DNA of 64,000 nt, from assembly GCF_013141695.1 (NCBI RefSeq), contig NZ_WHNY01000016.1:62001-126000 (forward strand), in the 5' to 3' direction. Both the position numbers and the translations under genes were made by a program. Shown here piece by piece: positions 15,478 through 23,600 of this stretch (the stretch's first letter is position 1; each line of letters opens with the position of its first letter). The stretch is from Paenibacillus plantarum (lineage in GTDB: Bacteria > Bacillota > Bacilli > Paenibacillales > NBRC-103111). The notes under the pieces were generated by a model. It made no database searches and was not told where the DNA came from. It saw only the letters and a list, made by a program, of their open reading frames with translations.

Positions 15478-17133
15478 ATGATTGTAAAACGTACTGGGAC
15501 GTACTTAGCATTGCTGCTTCTAGCTATGCTAGTCGTCCTTCCTCTTCTATTTGTGGCTTGGAAAAGTATTTGGACAAAGGGGACATTAGATCTCCTAGCC
15601 CCTCTACGAACTGTCATCGAAAAAGACTTAACGGGTGTTTTCAGCAACTCTTTCATGTTAGGCATTTGGGTTGTTCTGGGATCAACGCTTCTCGCTTTGC
15701 CGCTCGCTTGGATCATGGCTAAAACACCGCTGCGCAAGCATCGTTGGCTGGACATTGTGCTGCTGATTCCCTTCATGACACCGCCCTATATTGGATCCAT
15801 GGGGTGGATCCTCTTCATGCAGCCACGAGGATACTTAGAGCAGTTTTTTCCAGGTGCTCACTGGATTTCCAGTCATTTTTTCACTCTTTTCGGAATGATC
15901 ACGATCATGAGTCTGCACTTATTTCCTTTTTTGTATCTTATTCTGCGAAATGCCATTCTACAAATCGGCGGAAACAAGGAAGAAGCTGCAGCTGTACATG
16001 GGGCTAGTTATTCCTATACCTTGCGGCGAGTGCTTTTACCACTTGTGTTCTCCAGCTATGTGATGGGAGCATTGCTCATATTTGTCAAAACATTGGCCGA
16101 GTTTGGTACTCCTATCACGTTCGGGAAACGCATCGGTTATTTCGTTCTTACGACGGAAATTCAAGCTTCCATTTCCAGTTGGCCCGTCGATTTCGGAAAA
16201 GCGACTTCGTTAGCCTCACTTTTGCTTATGGCCTGCCTCATCCTTTGGTATGTACAATCCGTGATTGTACGCCGACATTCCTATAACCTTGTGAGCGGGA
16301 AAAGCGCCCAAGGCAAATTAATGGGTTACCGCGGCTGGCAACGCGCTCTTGCTTGGCTGTATGTGGTTCTTGTGCTCGCTACGGCAATTGGCATCCCCTA
16401 CTTCTCGATCATCTCGGCTTCGCTCATGAAGCTCAGGGGCAATGGGCTCGCTTGGACGAACCTCACCTTCCGACACTACGGTGAGCTGCTGACGTGGGGC
16501 TCACCAAGCATGAAAGCCCTAACGAACAGTATGGGCCTCGCCTTGCTCGCCGCATGCTTAGCGGCGGCGCTTGGCACCTGGTTCGCCCTCACGATCGGGC
16601 GCGGCAAACGCTTGCCGGAACGGATCACCGACATGTTCAGCCTGCTGCCGAACACCGTTCCCGATATGGTCCTCGTAGTCGGACTCATCATGTTATGGAA
16701 CGCGCCATGGATGCCGCTCCATCTCTACAACACCTATGGCATGGTCGTCCTCACTTACGTGGTATTCTTCCTGCCGTACACCGTTCAATACGTCAAGGCA
16801 CGCAACGGCCAGCTCGACGAATCCTTGCGGCAAGCCGGGCAAGTATTCGGTGGGCAGCCGTGGTACGTGTTCCGACGTATTGTCTTACCCCTTCTCCTGC
16901 CGGGCATTATCGCCGGCTGGATGATGACCTTCACCATCTCGCTGCGCGAGCTCGTCGCTTCGATGATGGTGCTCCCGCCGTCGATGCAGACGTCGGCGAC
17001 GTATATTTTTGCTCAATTTGAACAAGGTCAAATTTCGCTCGGTATGGCCATGGCCGTCGTTTCGGTCGGCCTAACGACGATCCTGCTGTTGATTGTCAAC
17101 AACATGAATTCAAACAGAAAGTGGAATGCGTAA
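15478..17133 (+). CDS. ABC transporter permease, two fused membrane domains
   Basis: A 551-residue permease of the FbpB type with about twelve membrane segments and two EAA loops that contact the ATPase. The loops are EEAAAVHGASYSYTLRRVLLP in the first half (quoted in full at 21 residues only in part here: EEAAAVHGASYSYTLRR) and DESLRQAGQVFGGQPWYVF in the second. The fusion of two permease domains in one chain is usual for iron and phosphonate importers. The second half (about 16300-17000) is visibly richer in GC than the first. Its stop overlaps the next gene's ATG (TAATG). Confidence 0.88.
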   Translation: MIVKRTGTYLALLLLAMLVVLPLLFVAWKSIWTKGTLDLLAPLRTVIEKDLTGVFSNSFMLGIWVVLGSTLLALPLAWIMAKTPLRKHRWLDIVLLIPFMTPPYIGSMGWILFMQPRGYLEQFFPGAHWISSHFFTLFGMITIMSLHLFPFLYLILRNAILQIGGNKEEAAAVHGASYSYTLRRVLLPLVFSSYVMGALLIFVKTLAEFGTPITFGKRIGYFVLTTEIQASISSWPVDFGKATSLASLLLMACLILWYVQSVIVRRHSYNLVSGKSAQGKLMGYRGWQRALAWLYVVLVLATAIGIPYFSIISASLMKLRGNGLAWTNLTFRHYGELLTWGSPSMKALTNSMGLALLAACLAAALGTWFALTIGRGKRLPERITDMFSLLPNTVPDMVLVVGLIMLWNAPWMPLHLYNTYGMVVLTYVVFFLPYTVQYVKARNGQLDESLRQAGQVFGGQPWYVFRRIVLPLLLPGIIAGWMMTFTISLRELVASMMVLPPSMQTSATYIFAQFEQGQISLGMAMAVVSVGLTTILLLIVNNMNSNRKWNA

Positions 17134-18431
17134 TGATGCATGTGGAAGTATGGGGCGGAGCCGGTGAACACGGGCGCTCCTGTTATTGGATCGGAAATAC
17201 GAGGAGCAGTGTGATGCTCGATTGTGGGGTAAAGCGTGAAGGCATCGGTGAATACCCGCTTCTAGATGCTTCTAAAGTGGCCGCATTGGATGCGGTTTTT
17301 CTATCTCACGCCCATGAAGACCATTCGATTGCGATCCCTTTGTTATACAAATTAGGATACACTGGCGTCGTGTGGACGACGCGCATCACAGCTGGACAGC
17401 TGCCTGGTTATTATACAAGCTGGAGGAATTACGTTGGTCAACAAGGTGGAGCGTTACCCTACGATGAAACCCACCTTGCTTCTGTCAAGTACGCATTCAT
17501 CGAGGAGGCTGCTCCAGCGCAGCATTGGTTTGCCATCTCCCCAACGCTTCGCTTGTGTTGGGGGCGCAGCGGACATATGCTCGGTTCCATCTGGATCCTG
17601 ATTGAGCTTGAAGGAAAGCGGCTTTTCTACTCAGGTGATTATAGTGAGGATTCTATACTGCTCGAGACGGATTCGCCGCGGCTGATCGACCAGGGGATCA
17701 CTTTAGATGGCGCCATCTTGGATGCTGCCTACAGCACGGACACTGATGAGCAAGAGACCAAACTCGAGCATCTCTTCAAGGAAGCTGATTCCGTTTTGAA
17801 CGCAAATGGCCTACTACTATTGCCCGTTCCTGTTTGCGGTCGAGGACAGGAGCTGCTGCTCCTCATGGAGCAGCAATACCCTGAAACGCCGATCCGAGTG
17901 GAGCACGAACTGATCGAATCGATGAAGCTCATGCTTCAACATCCAAGCTGGCTCAAGGGTGGCATGGCAGCGCGATTAGCCGAAGCCTTAAGCAGTTCAC
18001 GTTATGCCATCATCTTAACTGATGATGATCGAGAACGTCTCCTCCAGGAGGACATCGCGGGTTCGCGCGCGGCGATATGGTTCACAACGGATGGCATGAT
18101 GCAATCCAGCAAAGCGCAACGGTATTACGATGTGCTTCGTCATAACCCCAACAATGGCATCCTGATCACGGGGCATGTTGCGAAAGGCACTTTTGCTTGG
18201 CGTCTGCTTGCCCTGCCGGATGCAGAAAGCGGATGCCGCATACGCGCCACCCGCTACAAAATTCATCAAGGACTCCCCGATGTCCGCCGAATGGTTCGAT
18301 CTATGCGCAGCAACTTCAAGTTGCTCGTCCACGCCCCGAAACGGGATACGGATGCGCTGCTCCAACAGCTCGAAAAAGAGGGAGAGCAAGATCTGCTCTC
18401 CCTTCAGCCAGGTACTCGAATCGTGTTGTAA
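17133..18431 (+). CDS. Beta-CASP metallo-beta-lactamase-fold hydrolase (RNase-like)
   Basis: A 432-residue protein with the zinc motif HAHEDH (59-64), further metal ligands in GRSGHMLGS and FYSGDYS, and beta-CASP landmarks. These are LLLPVPVCGRGQELLLL, ITGHVAKGTF and the C-terminal IHQGLPDVRRMV and LLVHAPKRD. Such proteins are usually RNA or DNA nucleases acting in the cytoplasm; no KH domain is present. The start ATG 17133 overlaps the permease stop, so it is translated with the transporter, an unusual partner. A role in the importer's function is only inferred from coupling. A terminator overlaps its end. Confidence 0.82.
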   Translation: MMHVEVWGGAGEHGRSCYWIGNTRSSVMLDCGVKREGIGEYPLLDASKVAALDAVFLSHAHEDHSIAIPLLYKLGYTGVVWTTRITAGQLPGYYTSWRNYVGQQGGALPYDETHLASVKYAFIEEAAPAQHWFAISPTLRLCWGRSGHMLGSIWILIELEGKRLFYSGDYSEDSILLETDSPRLIDQGITLDGAILDAAYSTDTDEQETKLEHLFKEADSVLNANGLLLLPVPVCGRGQELLLLMEQQYPETPIRVEHELIESMKLMLQHPSWLKGGMAARLAEALSSSRYAIILTDDDRERLLQEDIAGSRAAIWFTTDGMMQSSKAQRYYDVLRHNPNNGILITGHVAKGTFAWRLLALPDAESGCRIRATRYKIHQGLPDVRRMVRSMRSNFKLLVHAPKRDTDALLQQLEKEGEQDLLSLQPGTRIVL

Positions 18432-18457
18432 CGATGCGAGTACCTTTTCACTTTTTT
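18411..18457 (+). terminator. Terminator of the ABC / beta-CASP operon
   Basis: GGTACTCG (18411-18418) pairs with CGAGTACC (18437-18444), followed by TTTTCACTTTTTT. The stop codon of the beta-CASP gene lies in the loop. Confidence 0.75.
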
Positions 18458-19019
18458 AACCCTTCATAAGCTCATCAAGCTCGTCCCAAGACGTAATCCG
18501 CGGCAATGCCAGATGTTGATTATACGATCTGTCCTTCACACAAATGCGAACAGGCAGGTGCGCTAACGTCTCCAGCACGGTTGGTTTATCATCAAAATAA
18601 TAATCCAACTCTAGTGCCTCAATGATATGTACTTTCTCGGAATCACTCATCCCACAGAAGAAATGCCCCTCTGCGACAGGGAATCCATGGTCGAGCAACC
18701 ATTGTCGTGTGCGCTCCGTATGCTCTTTGGCTCGAGCCGTAATGTAGTACACCTCATGACCTTGCTCCACCAGCCTGTTCAAAACCTCACGCGCATGGGG
18801 GAATAACGCACAGTCTGAATAATAGATCTCATCACGCAGGCTGTACCACAACTTCCCGCCTTCTTCCTTCGTTAGTCCAAAAGCACTGTGAATTTCCATC
18901 GTTGGCAAGGCATGAAACACCTCTAGCCCAATGTCCTGCTGCAGCTTCTGATTATAAATATGAAACGCATGCTCTCTTAGATTAATGAGGGTATCATCAA
19001 TATCAAATCCAAATTTCAC
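18456..19019 (-). CDS. HAD-family 5'-nucleotidase, NT5C type
   Basis: A 187-residue cytoplasmic haloacid-dehalogenase phosphatase. Motif I is FDIDDTLI (nucleophile Asp6, acid Asp8), motif II is in YYITARA, and motif IV is YYFDDKP. Size and sequence match the bacterial 5'(3')-deoxyribonucleotidase-like group (B. subtilis YqfW type), which dephosphorylates nucleoside monophosphates; the exact substrate is inferred. It starts with GTG, with GGAGGGG seven bases upstream. It lies 26 bp downstream of the pentapeptide gene on the same strand and converges with the beta-CASP gene. Confidence 0.8.
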   Translation of the reverse strand: MKFGFDIDDTLINLREHAFHIYNQKLQQDIGLEVFHALPTMEIHSAFGLTKEEGGKLWYSLRDEIYYSDCALFPHAREVLNRLVEQGHEVYYITARAKEHTERTRQWLLDHGFPVAEGHFFCGMSDSEKVHIIEALELDYYFDDKPTVLETLAHLPVRICVKDRSYNQHLALPRITSWDELDELMKG

Positions 19020-19045
19020 CGTCTACCCCTCCATTCACCTTGCCT

Positions 19046-19690
19046 CTATTCCTTTAATTTGATCCCAAAAAGACTTACAAATACCGAAGCCTGTCCTCTA
19101 GAAATGATACATCCGCGCAGATCTTCAATACTTACACCTAAGCTTGTAAATTCACATGTACTGAGGTCGATCCCATCCAGCTTCGTACCCGTAAATTGTG
19201 CTTGTTCCAATTGACAATGCTCAAATTGTAGCTTTTGCAAAGTCGCTTCATAAAAATCAGAGTTGTTTAAAGAACACGTGTGAAACGTGATTTGTTTGAG
19301 ATTTGCCATTCGGAACGTCGAAAAATCCCCTAAGCAATCTTGAAAAAGGATGTTTCGTAAGGTCGAGCCAGTAAGATCCATGCCGATAATTTTACAATTC
19401 CGAAATTCCGTTCGATGTATCGTCGCTTCTGTAAAGTCGACATTCGATAAATCACATCGGTCAAAAATAACATCCGTAAATTCAATTTCTTTCATCGCGA
19501 TTCGTGTAAATGTCACATTGCGAAAAATCACTTTATCAAACGCTACCTTATAAGCTGACTGATTATCAATGACACAATCACTAATGATGCCAGTATGAAA
19601 ACTATCCTCAGGTTCAAACTTTCCTTCTTGCAAGGTTATGATGGGCATTTCTTTAGGCATTTTGGGTGCATCTAATTTAAGATTACTCAT
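19046..19690 (-). CDS. Pentapeptide-repeat protein
   Basis: A 214-residue protein built largely of pentapeptide units with the A(D/N)LxX-like pattern (FDRCDLSNVDFTEATIHRTE, MDLTGSTLRNILFQDC). It is expected to form a right-handed quadrilateral beta-helix, as in Qnr and MfpA, some of which mimic DNA and protect gyrase; that role is not demonstrated here. The start ATG 19690 has AAAGGAG six bases upstream, and a longer frame to 19708 is less likely. It follows the ECF sigma gene by 57 bp on the same strand. Confidence 0.8.
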   Translation of the reverse strand: MSNLKLDAPKMPKEMPIITLQEGKFEPEDSFHTGIISDCVIDNQSAYKVAFDKVIFRNVTFTRIAMKEIEFTDVIFDRCDLSNVDFTEATIHRTEFRNCKIIGMDLTGSTLRNILFQDCLGDFSTFRMANLKQITFHTCSLNNSDFYEATLQKLQFEHCQLEQAQFTGTKLDGIDLSTCEFTSLGVSIEDLRGCIISRGQASVFVSLFGIKLKE

Positions 19691-19747
19691 GAAAAACTCC
19701 TTTAACATAAGGTAATGGGCAAAAAAATAAGCCTTACCGGCTTACCT

Positions 19748-20356
19748 TTATAAAATGATCATCGTGGATAAGCTGTGCAGCATGAAGAATAAGGATCCCC
19801 ATTTTCTTTTGATATAATTCCGGCCACGAAAAAGCCTCGTCTTAATCGTAGAAACAGGTAAATTCACTTCTCGGCTGATGTCTTCTAAGGACATATCCAA
19901 ATAATATTTGTAAACAATGAGATCTTTATATTTATCTGGCAGATCTTGAATCATTTGTTCCACCTGGCTATACGTTTCCTGTTCAATAAGCTGAAGCTCA
20001 GGCGTCTTCTCATGACTCACCAACTTCTCAATCAGGGGGCGTTCATCTTGGGATGGAAACCCGCTTGTATCCATGGAGAGCTCTTTTTTCTTCTTCCGCA
20101 TCAGATCAATCGTAACATTTTTGCCAATGCTAAAGATCCAGCTGGAGAAATTTTTGGTAGCGTCAAATCGATGAGAATTCAAATGTGCACGCAAAAAAGT
20201 CTCCTGAACAACATCTTCGGAATCTGATTTATTTCGAAGCATACGAAAAGCTAATCGATAAATTCTGTCCTTATACAGCTCCAGAAGTCGATTAAACGCT
20301 TTCGCATCTCCTTGACTCCACATTGTTGCAAGTTGACTATCGCTTAATTGCAGCAT
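19748..20356 (-). CDS. ECF-type RNA polymerase sigma factor (sigma-W-like)
   Basis: A 202-residue group IV sigma factor. Region 2 (about 20-95) includes AFRMLRNKSDSEDVVQETFL and FSSWIFSIGKNVTIDLMRKK. Region 4 (about 130-185) includes LPDKYKDLIVYKYYLDMSLE and the VSTIKTRLFRGRNYIKRK recognition helix. Its C-terminus carries a short hydrophobic tail not usual in the group. AAGGAG precedes the ATG. No anti-sigma gene follows; a pentapeptide gene occupies that place. A sigma-W-type promoter (TGAAAC/CGTA) in front of terD in this window is a plausible target. Confidence 0.88.
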   Translation of the reverse strand: MLQLSDSQLATMWSQGDAKAFNRLLELYKDRIYRLAFRMLRNKSDSEDVVQETFLRAHLNSHRFDATKNFSSWIFSIGKNVTIDLMRKKKKELSMDTSGFPSQDERPLIEKLVSHEKTPELQLIEQETYSQVEQMIQDLPDKYKDLIVYKYYLDMSLEDISREVNLPVSTIKTRLFRGRNYIKRKWGSLFFMLHSLSTMIIL

Positions 20357-20405
20357 GTTAAATCTCCTTCACATAGTAAACTACCTATCTTCTATTCTAC
20401 CAAAT

Positions 20406-20437
20406 TGAAGCAAAAAAAAGAAACCTTTTCAGGCTTC
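20406..20437 (-). terminator. Terminator after the 46-residue membrane protein gene
   Basis: On the - strand GAAGCCT (20437-20431), GAAA tetraloop, AGGTTTC (20426-20420), then eight T (20419-20412). It lies just past the stop codon at 20446 and shows that a transcript from the Ter-associated operon ends here. Confidence 0.75.
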
Positions 20438-20445
20438 AAAGATGA

Positions 20446-20586
20446 CTATTTATCGATAAAATTGGACACATATTCCGCTTTCTCTGCACTTGCTATGACG
20501 ATTAGCGTTACAATAATTCCGAATAAGATAATTCCGCCTACGATCACACCGCGCACCCTCTTCGCTGATTGATACGAAATGATCAT
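20446..20586 (-). CDS. Small single-pass membrane protein, hypothetical
   Basis: A 46-residue frame: a basic N-terminus (QSAKRVRG), one hydrophobic helix (VIVGGIILFGIIVTLIVIAS) and a charged tail (AEKAEYVSNF). The positive-inside pattern predicts a cytoplasmic N-terminus. It starts 31 bp after the ATP-grasp stop and ends eight bases before a clear terminator hairpin, so it looks like the last gene of the operon. The weak point is the ribosome site: only AAGAG directly before the ATG. It is too short to assign to a family. Confidence 0.45.
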   Translation of the reverse strand: MIISYQSAKRVRGVIVGGIILFGIIVTLIVIASAEKAEYVSNFIDK

Positions 20587-20617
20587 CTCTTATCAAAGAT
20601 ATGATGCGCGGCAGTGA

Positions 20618-21640
20618 TTATTCACCGAGATTCATAATAACATATTGTTCAATATGGCTTGCCAATAGGCCGAAGGTTGGCTTTTGGACCTCAACATGCT
20701 CGCCAAGCAGTGATTTCACAGCTAAATACGGGAAGTTAATGCCCGATAAACAAGTGACATGTAAACCGCCTGACATCCGCGGATTAATCTCCAACAGCTT
20801 CGGTACATCCTGATTGTATTTGACTTGAATATTATAATTGAAGGGAATTCGGTAAGTAGCAGCTACCCGATTAGCAAGTTCAATCAGCTCTGGCACTTCC
20901 TCCAACAGCCTCAATCGTCCATCCGCCTTACGACGCGGGACAGCCGCAAGAAGCTCACCAGATGCGGAAGCTAAGCAATCGATGCTGTATTCATGGCCAC
21001 CCAGTACTTCCATAACCATGACATCATCAAAACGTTCCACAGTCGAATAGTTCTGGTAGGCTTGTTCTTTCGTGAGATACGGCATAACCGGTCCAAACAT
21101 ATCAGTGAGCGCATTCCGCTTATTGCTGATAATCCGAAATCCATTGCCACCCTCACCATTCGTTGGCTTCATGCAGACGCCATGCCCAGCCGCAGTAAGC
21201 GCATCATGCGCTTTAAGAAACTGCTCAGCCGTATTCACCACATGATAATCCGGAATCGCGACGATCCCCTTAGGCCGGATGGACTCGTAAAACTTCTGCT
21301 TTTCCATGAGATTTTCTAAGAGCTCCAGATCACGACACACCGTTACGCGTGTACCTATTTTCTCAAACTCATCGAGATGCTTGGCAATCGCGTACATATG
21401 CAGCCTAGGAATAAACACATCAATCCCATGCTGTTTACAAAAGTTCAGGGCAAATTCCACATAGTCGTCATCGCCAAGAACAGGCTCTGTAGCTGCAAAG
21501 TCCGCTGCTTGCAGCGCCATGTGGGTACGATCCGGATGCGTTGCATACATCTTAAACTGAGCCCCATCCTCATTATTACGGATGCTGTTCATGTAATGAT
21601 AAGCAACAGAGAACCAACGGTTAAACCATACTTTTTTCAT
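20618..21640 (-). CDS. ATP-grasp protein of the Ter-associated pathway
   Basis: A 340-residue protein with a pre-ATP-grasp region and an ATP-grasp core. A phosphate-binding Gly loop is seen in MKPTNGEGGNGFRI, and metal ligands in LLEINPRMSGGLHV. ATP-grasp enzymes join a carboxylate to an amine or thiol using ATP. It is the last enzyme of the lyase-PRTase-StiP-HAD-ATP-grasp series described as the biosynthetic module linked to TerD/TerC systems; the product is unknown. AAAGGAG precedes the ATG, which overlaps the HAD stop by 4 bp. Confidence 0.82.
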   Translation of the reverse strand: MKKVWFNRWFSVAYHYMNSIRNNEDGAQFKMYATHPDRTHMALQAADFAATEPVLGDDDYVEFALNFCKQHGIDVFIPRLHMYAIAKHLDEFEKIGTRVTVCRDLELLENLMEKQKFYESIRPKGIVAIPDYHVVNTAEQFLKAHDALTAAGHGVCMKPTNGEGGNGFRIISNKRNALTDMFGPVMPYLTKEQAYQNYSTVERFDDVMVMEVLGGHEYSIDCLASASGELLAAVPRRKADGRLRLLEEVPELIELANRVAATYRIPFNYNIQVKYNQDVPKLLEINPRMSGGLHVTCLSGINFPYLAVKSLLGEHVEVQKPTFGLLASHIEQYVIMNLGE

Positions 21641-22470
21641 GAGGGCTCCTTTATGAGCAACTTTCGGTGCTCGCTATGTGTGGAATGTACAAATGTGGTA
21701 ATGTCATCAGCTGCAAAAATGCCGGATTCCTCCGTAAATCTATATACGCCGGACGGGGTTATTTGTTCTTGGCGGAATAACTCTCCATGACCTGGCGCAA
21801 TCGCGTAATCAGCGATGTCTAACAAGCTCTGATCCAGTAGGGAGTCACCCGAAGCAATGACTTTCCGACCATCAAGTATTTGCTTTAGATGGGCAACTGC
21901 TGCTCCCTTGCTCACGGCCTCAGGGACGATGTAGACCTTCCTTCCTTGAACAGAAGTGCGCCAGCCCATACCCTTCAACTGTTTGCTCAAATCGGCTATT
22001 TCCTGTACAGGCATACGGTCACGCTCGACGATATGGGAGTAGAATAACTCATCGCAGAAGCTCGAGCTAATTAACCAATCCTGTTGCAACACTGCCTGCA
22101 TGACAGGCAGGACATCCTCGACAGGAGCACTCGTCTCGCTGACACGAGCCCTGACGAGATCTCGCCACTCGGTATCCACTTTGCCATCGATCAACATATT
22201 CCCCCCGTTGCTTGTAACCGCATATTGGGGTTTCAGAATTTGACTGATGAGGTGTATTCGCTCATATTGGGCAATCGTTCGTGTTGTCACAGGGATGAAA
22301 ATGAGTTCATTCATCAGCTCTTGTAATCGTTGATACGTGCTGGCGGACATATAGGATCTCACTTTGCCATCGATCAGCTCGGCAACCATGATACGTTCCC
22401 CCAATTGCTCCGCTCGCTCTGCTGGTTGGGAATAGATTAAGGTCTGATCTAAATCACTGGCATAAATCAT
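21637..22470 (-). CDS. HAD-superfamily hydrolase of the Ter-associated pathway
   Basis: A 277-residue Cof/sucrose-phosphatase-like HAD phosphatase. Motif I is SDLDQTLI (Asp6/Asp8), the Cof-type cap domain follows, then the motif III lysine in SKGAAVAHL and motif IV GDSLLDQSLL. It probably removes a phosphate from the nucleoside-like metabolite proposed for this gene set. The start ATG 22470 (after AAGGGG) overlaps the stop of the upstream gene by 4 bp; a frame open to 22509 would start inside the upstream coding region without a ribosome site. Confidence 0.82.
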   Translation of the reverse strand: MIYASDLDQTLIYSQPAERAEQLGERIMVAELIDGKVRSYMSASTYQRLQELMNELIFIPVTTRTIAQYERIHLISQILKPQYAVTSNGGNMLIDGKVDTEWRDLVRARVSETSAPVEDVLPVMQAVLQQDWLISSSFCDELFYSHIVERDRMPVQEIADLSKQLKGMGWRTSVQGRKVYIVPEAVSKGAAVAHLKQILDGRKVIASGDSLLDQSLLDIADYAIAPGHGELFRQEQITPSGVYRFTEESGIFAADDITTFVHSTHSEHRKLLIKEPS

Positions 22471-23600
22471 TCGGCATCCCCTTTCACAGATTGTATGAGG
22501 CCGCAACACGAATACGTGAGGCCTGGATACACCTCAATAGGTACTCCACGCGCCTCAGCTAGCAGCAAGATATGCCGAATATGCGGATTATCCATGCGAT
22601 CTACCAAGATCCGCCACGGTACTCTCCGAAGCAACACACGAGTCGTTTCTCCCACGCCAGGCTTAATCAAGTTGATATCAGCCATCTGATAGGTCGTCTG
22701 AATCTCTTGGATATCCCGTAAGCCATGCCAGGTAATTTCAGGTGGATCTGTCACGAAAGATTGGGCCATCTCTTGAGCTTCCTTAGTCACCTTGTTGAAA
22801 AAAGGAACAATCGATTCGATAAAATGATTAGACTGATCGTGATCCAGCCAATCTTTGTAATATTTCGAGCCATGAAAATCATGCGGGCCAATCAAATCGT
22901 CGCGCAGCACTGTACGACTCATTAAACCGGAGACCGTCGAGTTCAGACATGCACTCGGTATGAGAAAATCCTCACGGGTTCCGAACATGTCTGTACAATG
23001 CCCAGGATCGGCGAGTACCGCTAGATCATCGTCTAGGATGATCCCGTAATCCCTTGCCATTTTGCCACAAGCTTGGGTAAGCACTTTACGAATGGCCCCC
23101 TTGCCTGTCCACCCATCAATAAATTGCAGCTTAGCACCCGGATGTTTCTGCAACATATACAAGAGAGCGTTCTCATCAATCCCCTTGCCCCGAATAATCG
23201 AGATACTATAATGCGGTAGGTTCATCTGGTGGATATCTTGCAAGTATCGCTTGATCAAAATGCCAACAGGTGTACCCGCTCTAGCCAAGGAAACAAGGAC
23301 CGTGTTCGGCCCCTTTTTGGTTCGGATAAGCTCAGCAACCACACCGACGGATACAGCTACTTTCTCGGCAGACAGCTCGAGGGTTTCTTGATACAGGTTC
23401 AAATAATCCGAGGAAGGCAGATGCTCCTGAGGAAGCATTTCGGAATAGTGCGTTCCAGATTGGATAGCTCGCTCTCTAGCATCTAAAGCGACTTCCAGCT
23501 TGATATTGCTGATATCCTTCAGTAAAAAAGTCACATCACCCGGTGGATAACTCCCAATAGGCAGGGGGTCATCTATGCGTCTGGATTGCCAAGTTTCCAT
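22467..23600 (-). CDS. StiP / PRTase-like protein of the Ter-associated pathway
   Basis: A 377-residue protein of the family listed as cysteine protease StiP (formerly PRTase_1, DUF2983), found almost only in TerD/TerC neighbourhoods. Conserved segments include VLVSLARAGTPVGILIKRY, ISIIRGKGID, FIDGWTGKGAI and a DPPEITWHGLRDIQ region. Whether it acts as a phosphoribosyltransferase, protease or RNA-binding protein is not settled. The start ATG has AAGGAGG seven bases upstream and lies 28 bp inside the preceding PRTase gene. It is translationally coupled to both neighbours. Confidence 0.8.
   Translation of the reverse strand: METWQSRRIDDPLPIGSYPPGDVTFLLKDISNIKLEVALDARERAIQSGTHYSEMLPQEHLPSSDYLNLYQETLELSAEKVAVSVGVVAELIRTKKGPNTVLVSLARAGTPVGILIKRYLQDIHQMNLPHYSISIIRGKGIDENALLYMLQKHPGAKLQFIDGWTGKGAIRKVLTQACGKMARDYGIILDDDLAVLADPGHCTDMFGTREDFLIPSACLNSTVSGLMSRTVLRDDLIGPHDFHGSKYYKDWLDHDQSNHFIESIVPFFNKVTKEAQEMAQSFVTDPPEITWHGLRDIQEIQTTYQMADINLIKPGVGETTRVLLRRVPWRILVDRMDNPHIRHILLLAEARGVPIEVYPGLTYSCCGLIQSVKGDAE

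Noticed and set aside
20348-20572. 74-residue + strand frame upstream of the sigma gene
   Set aside because: It is antisense to the sigma gene leader, a terminator and the small membrane protein gene, and has no ribosome site.
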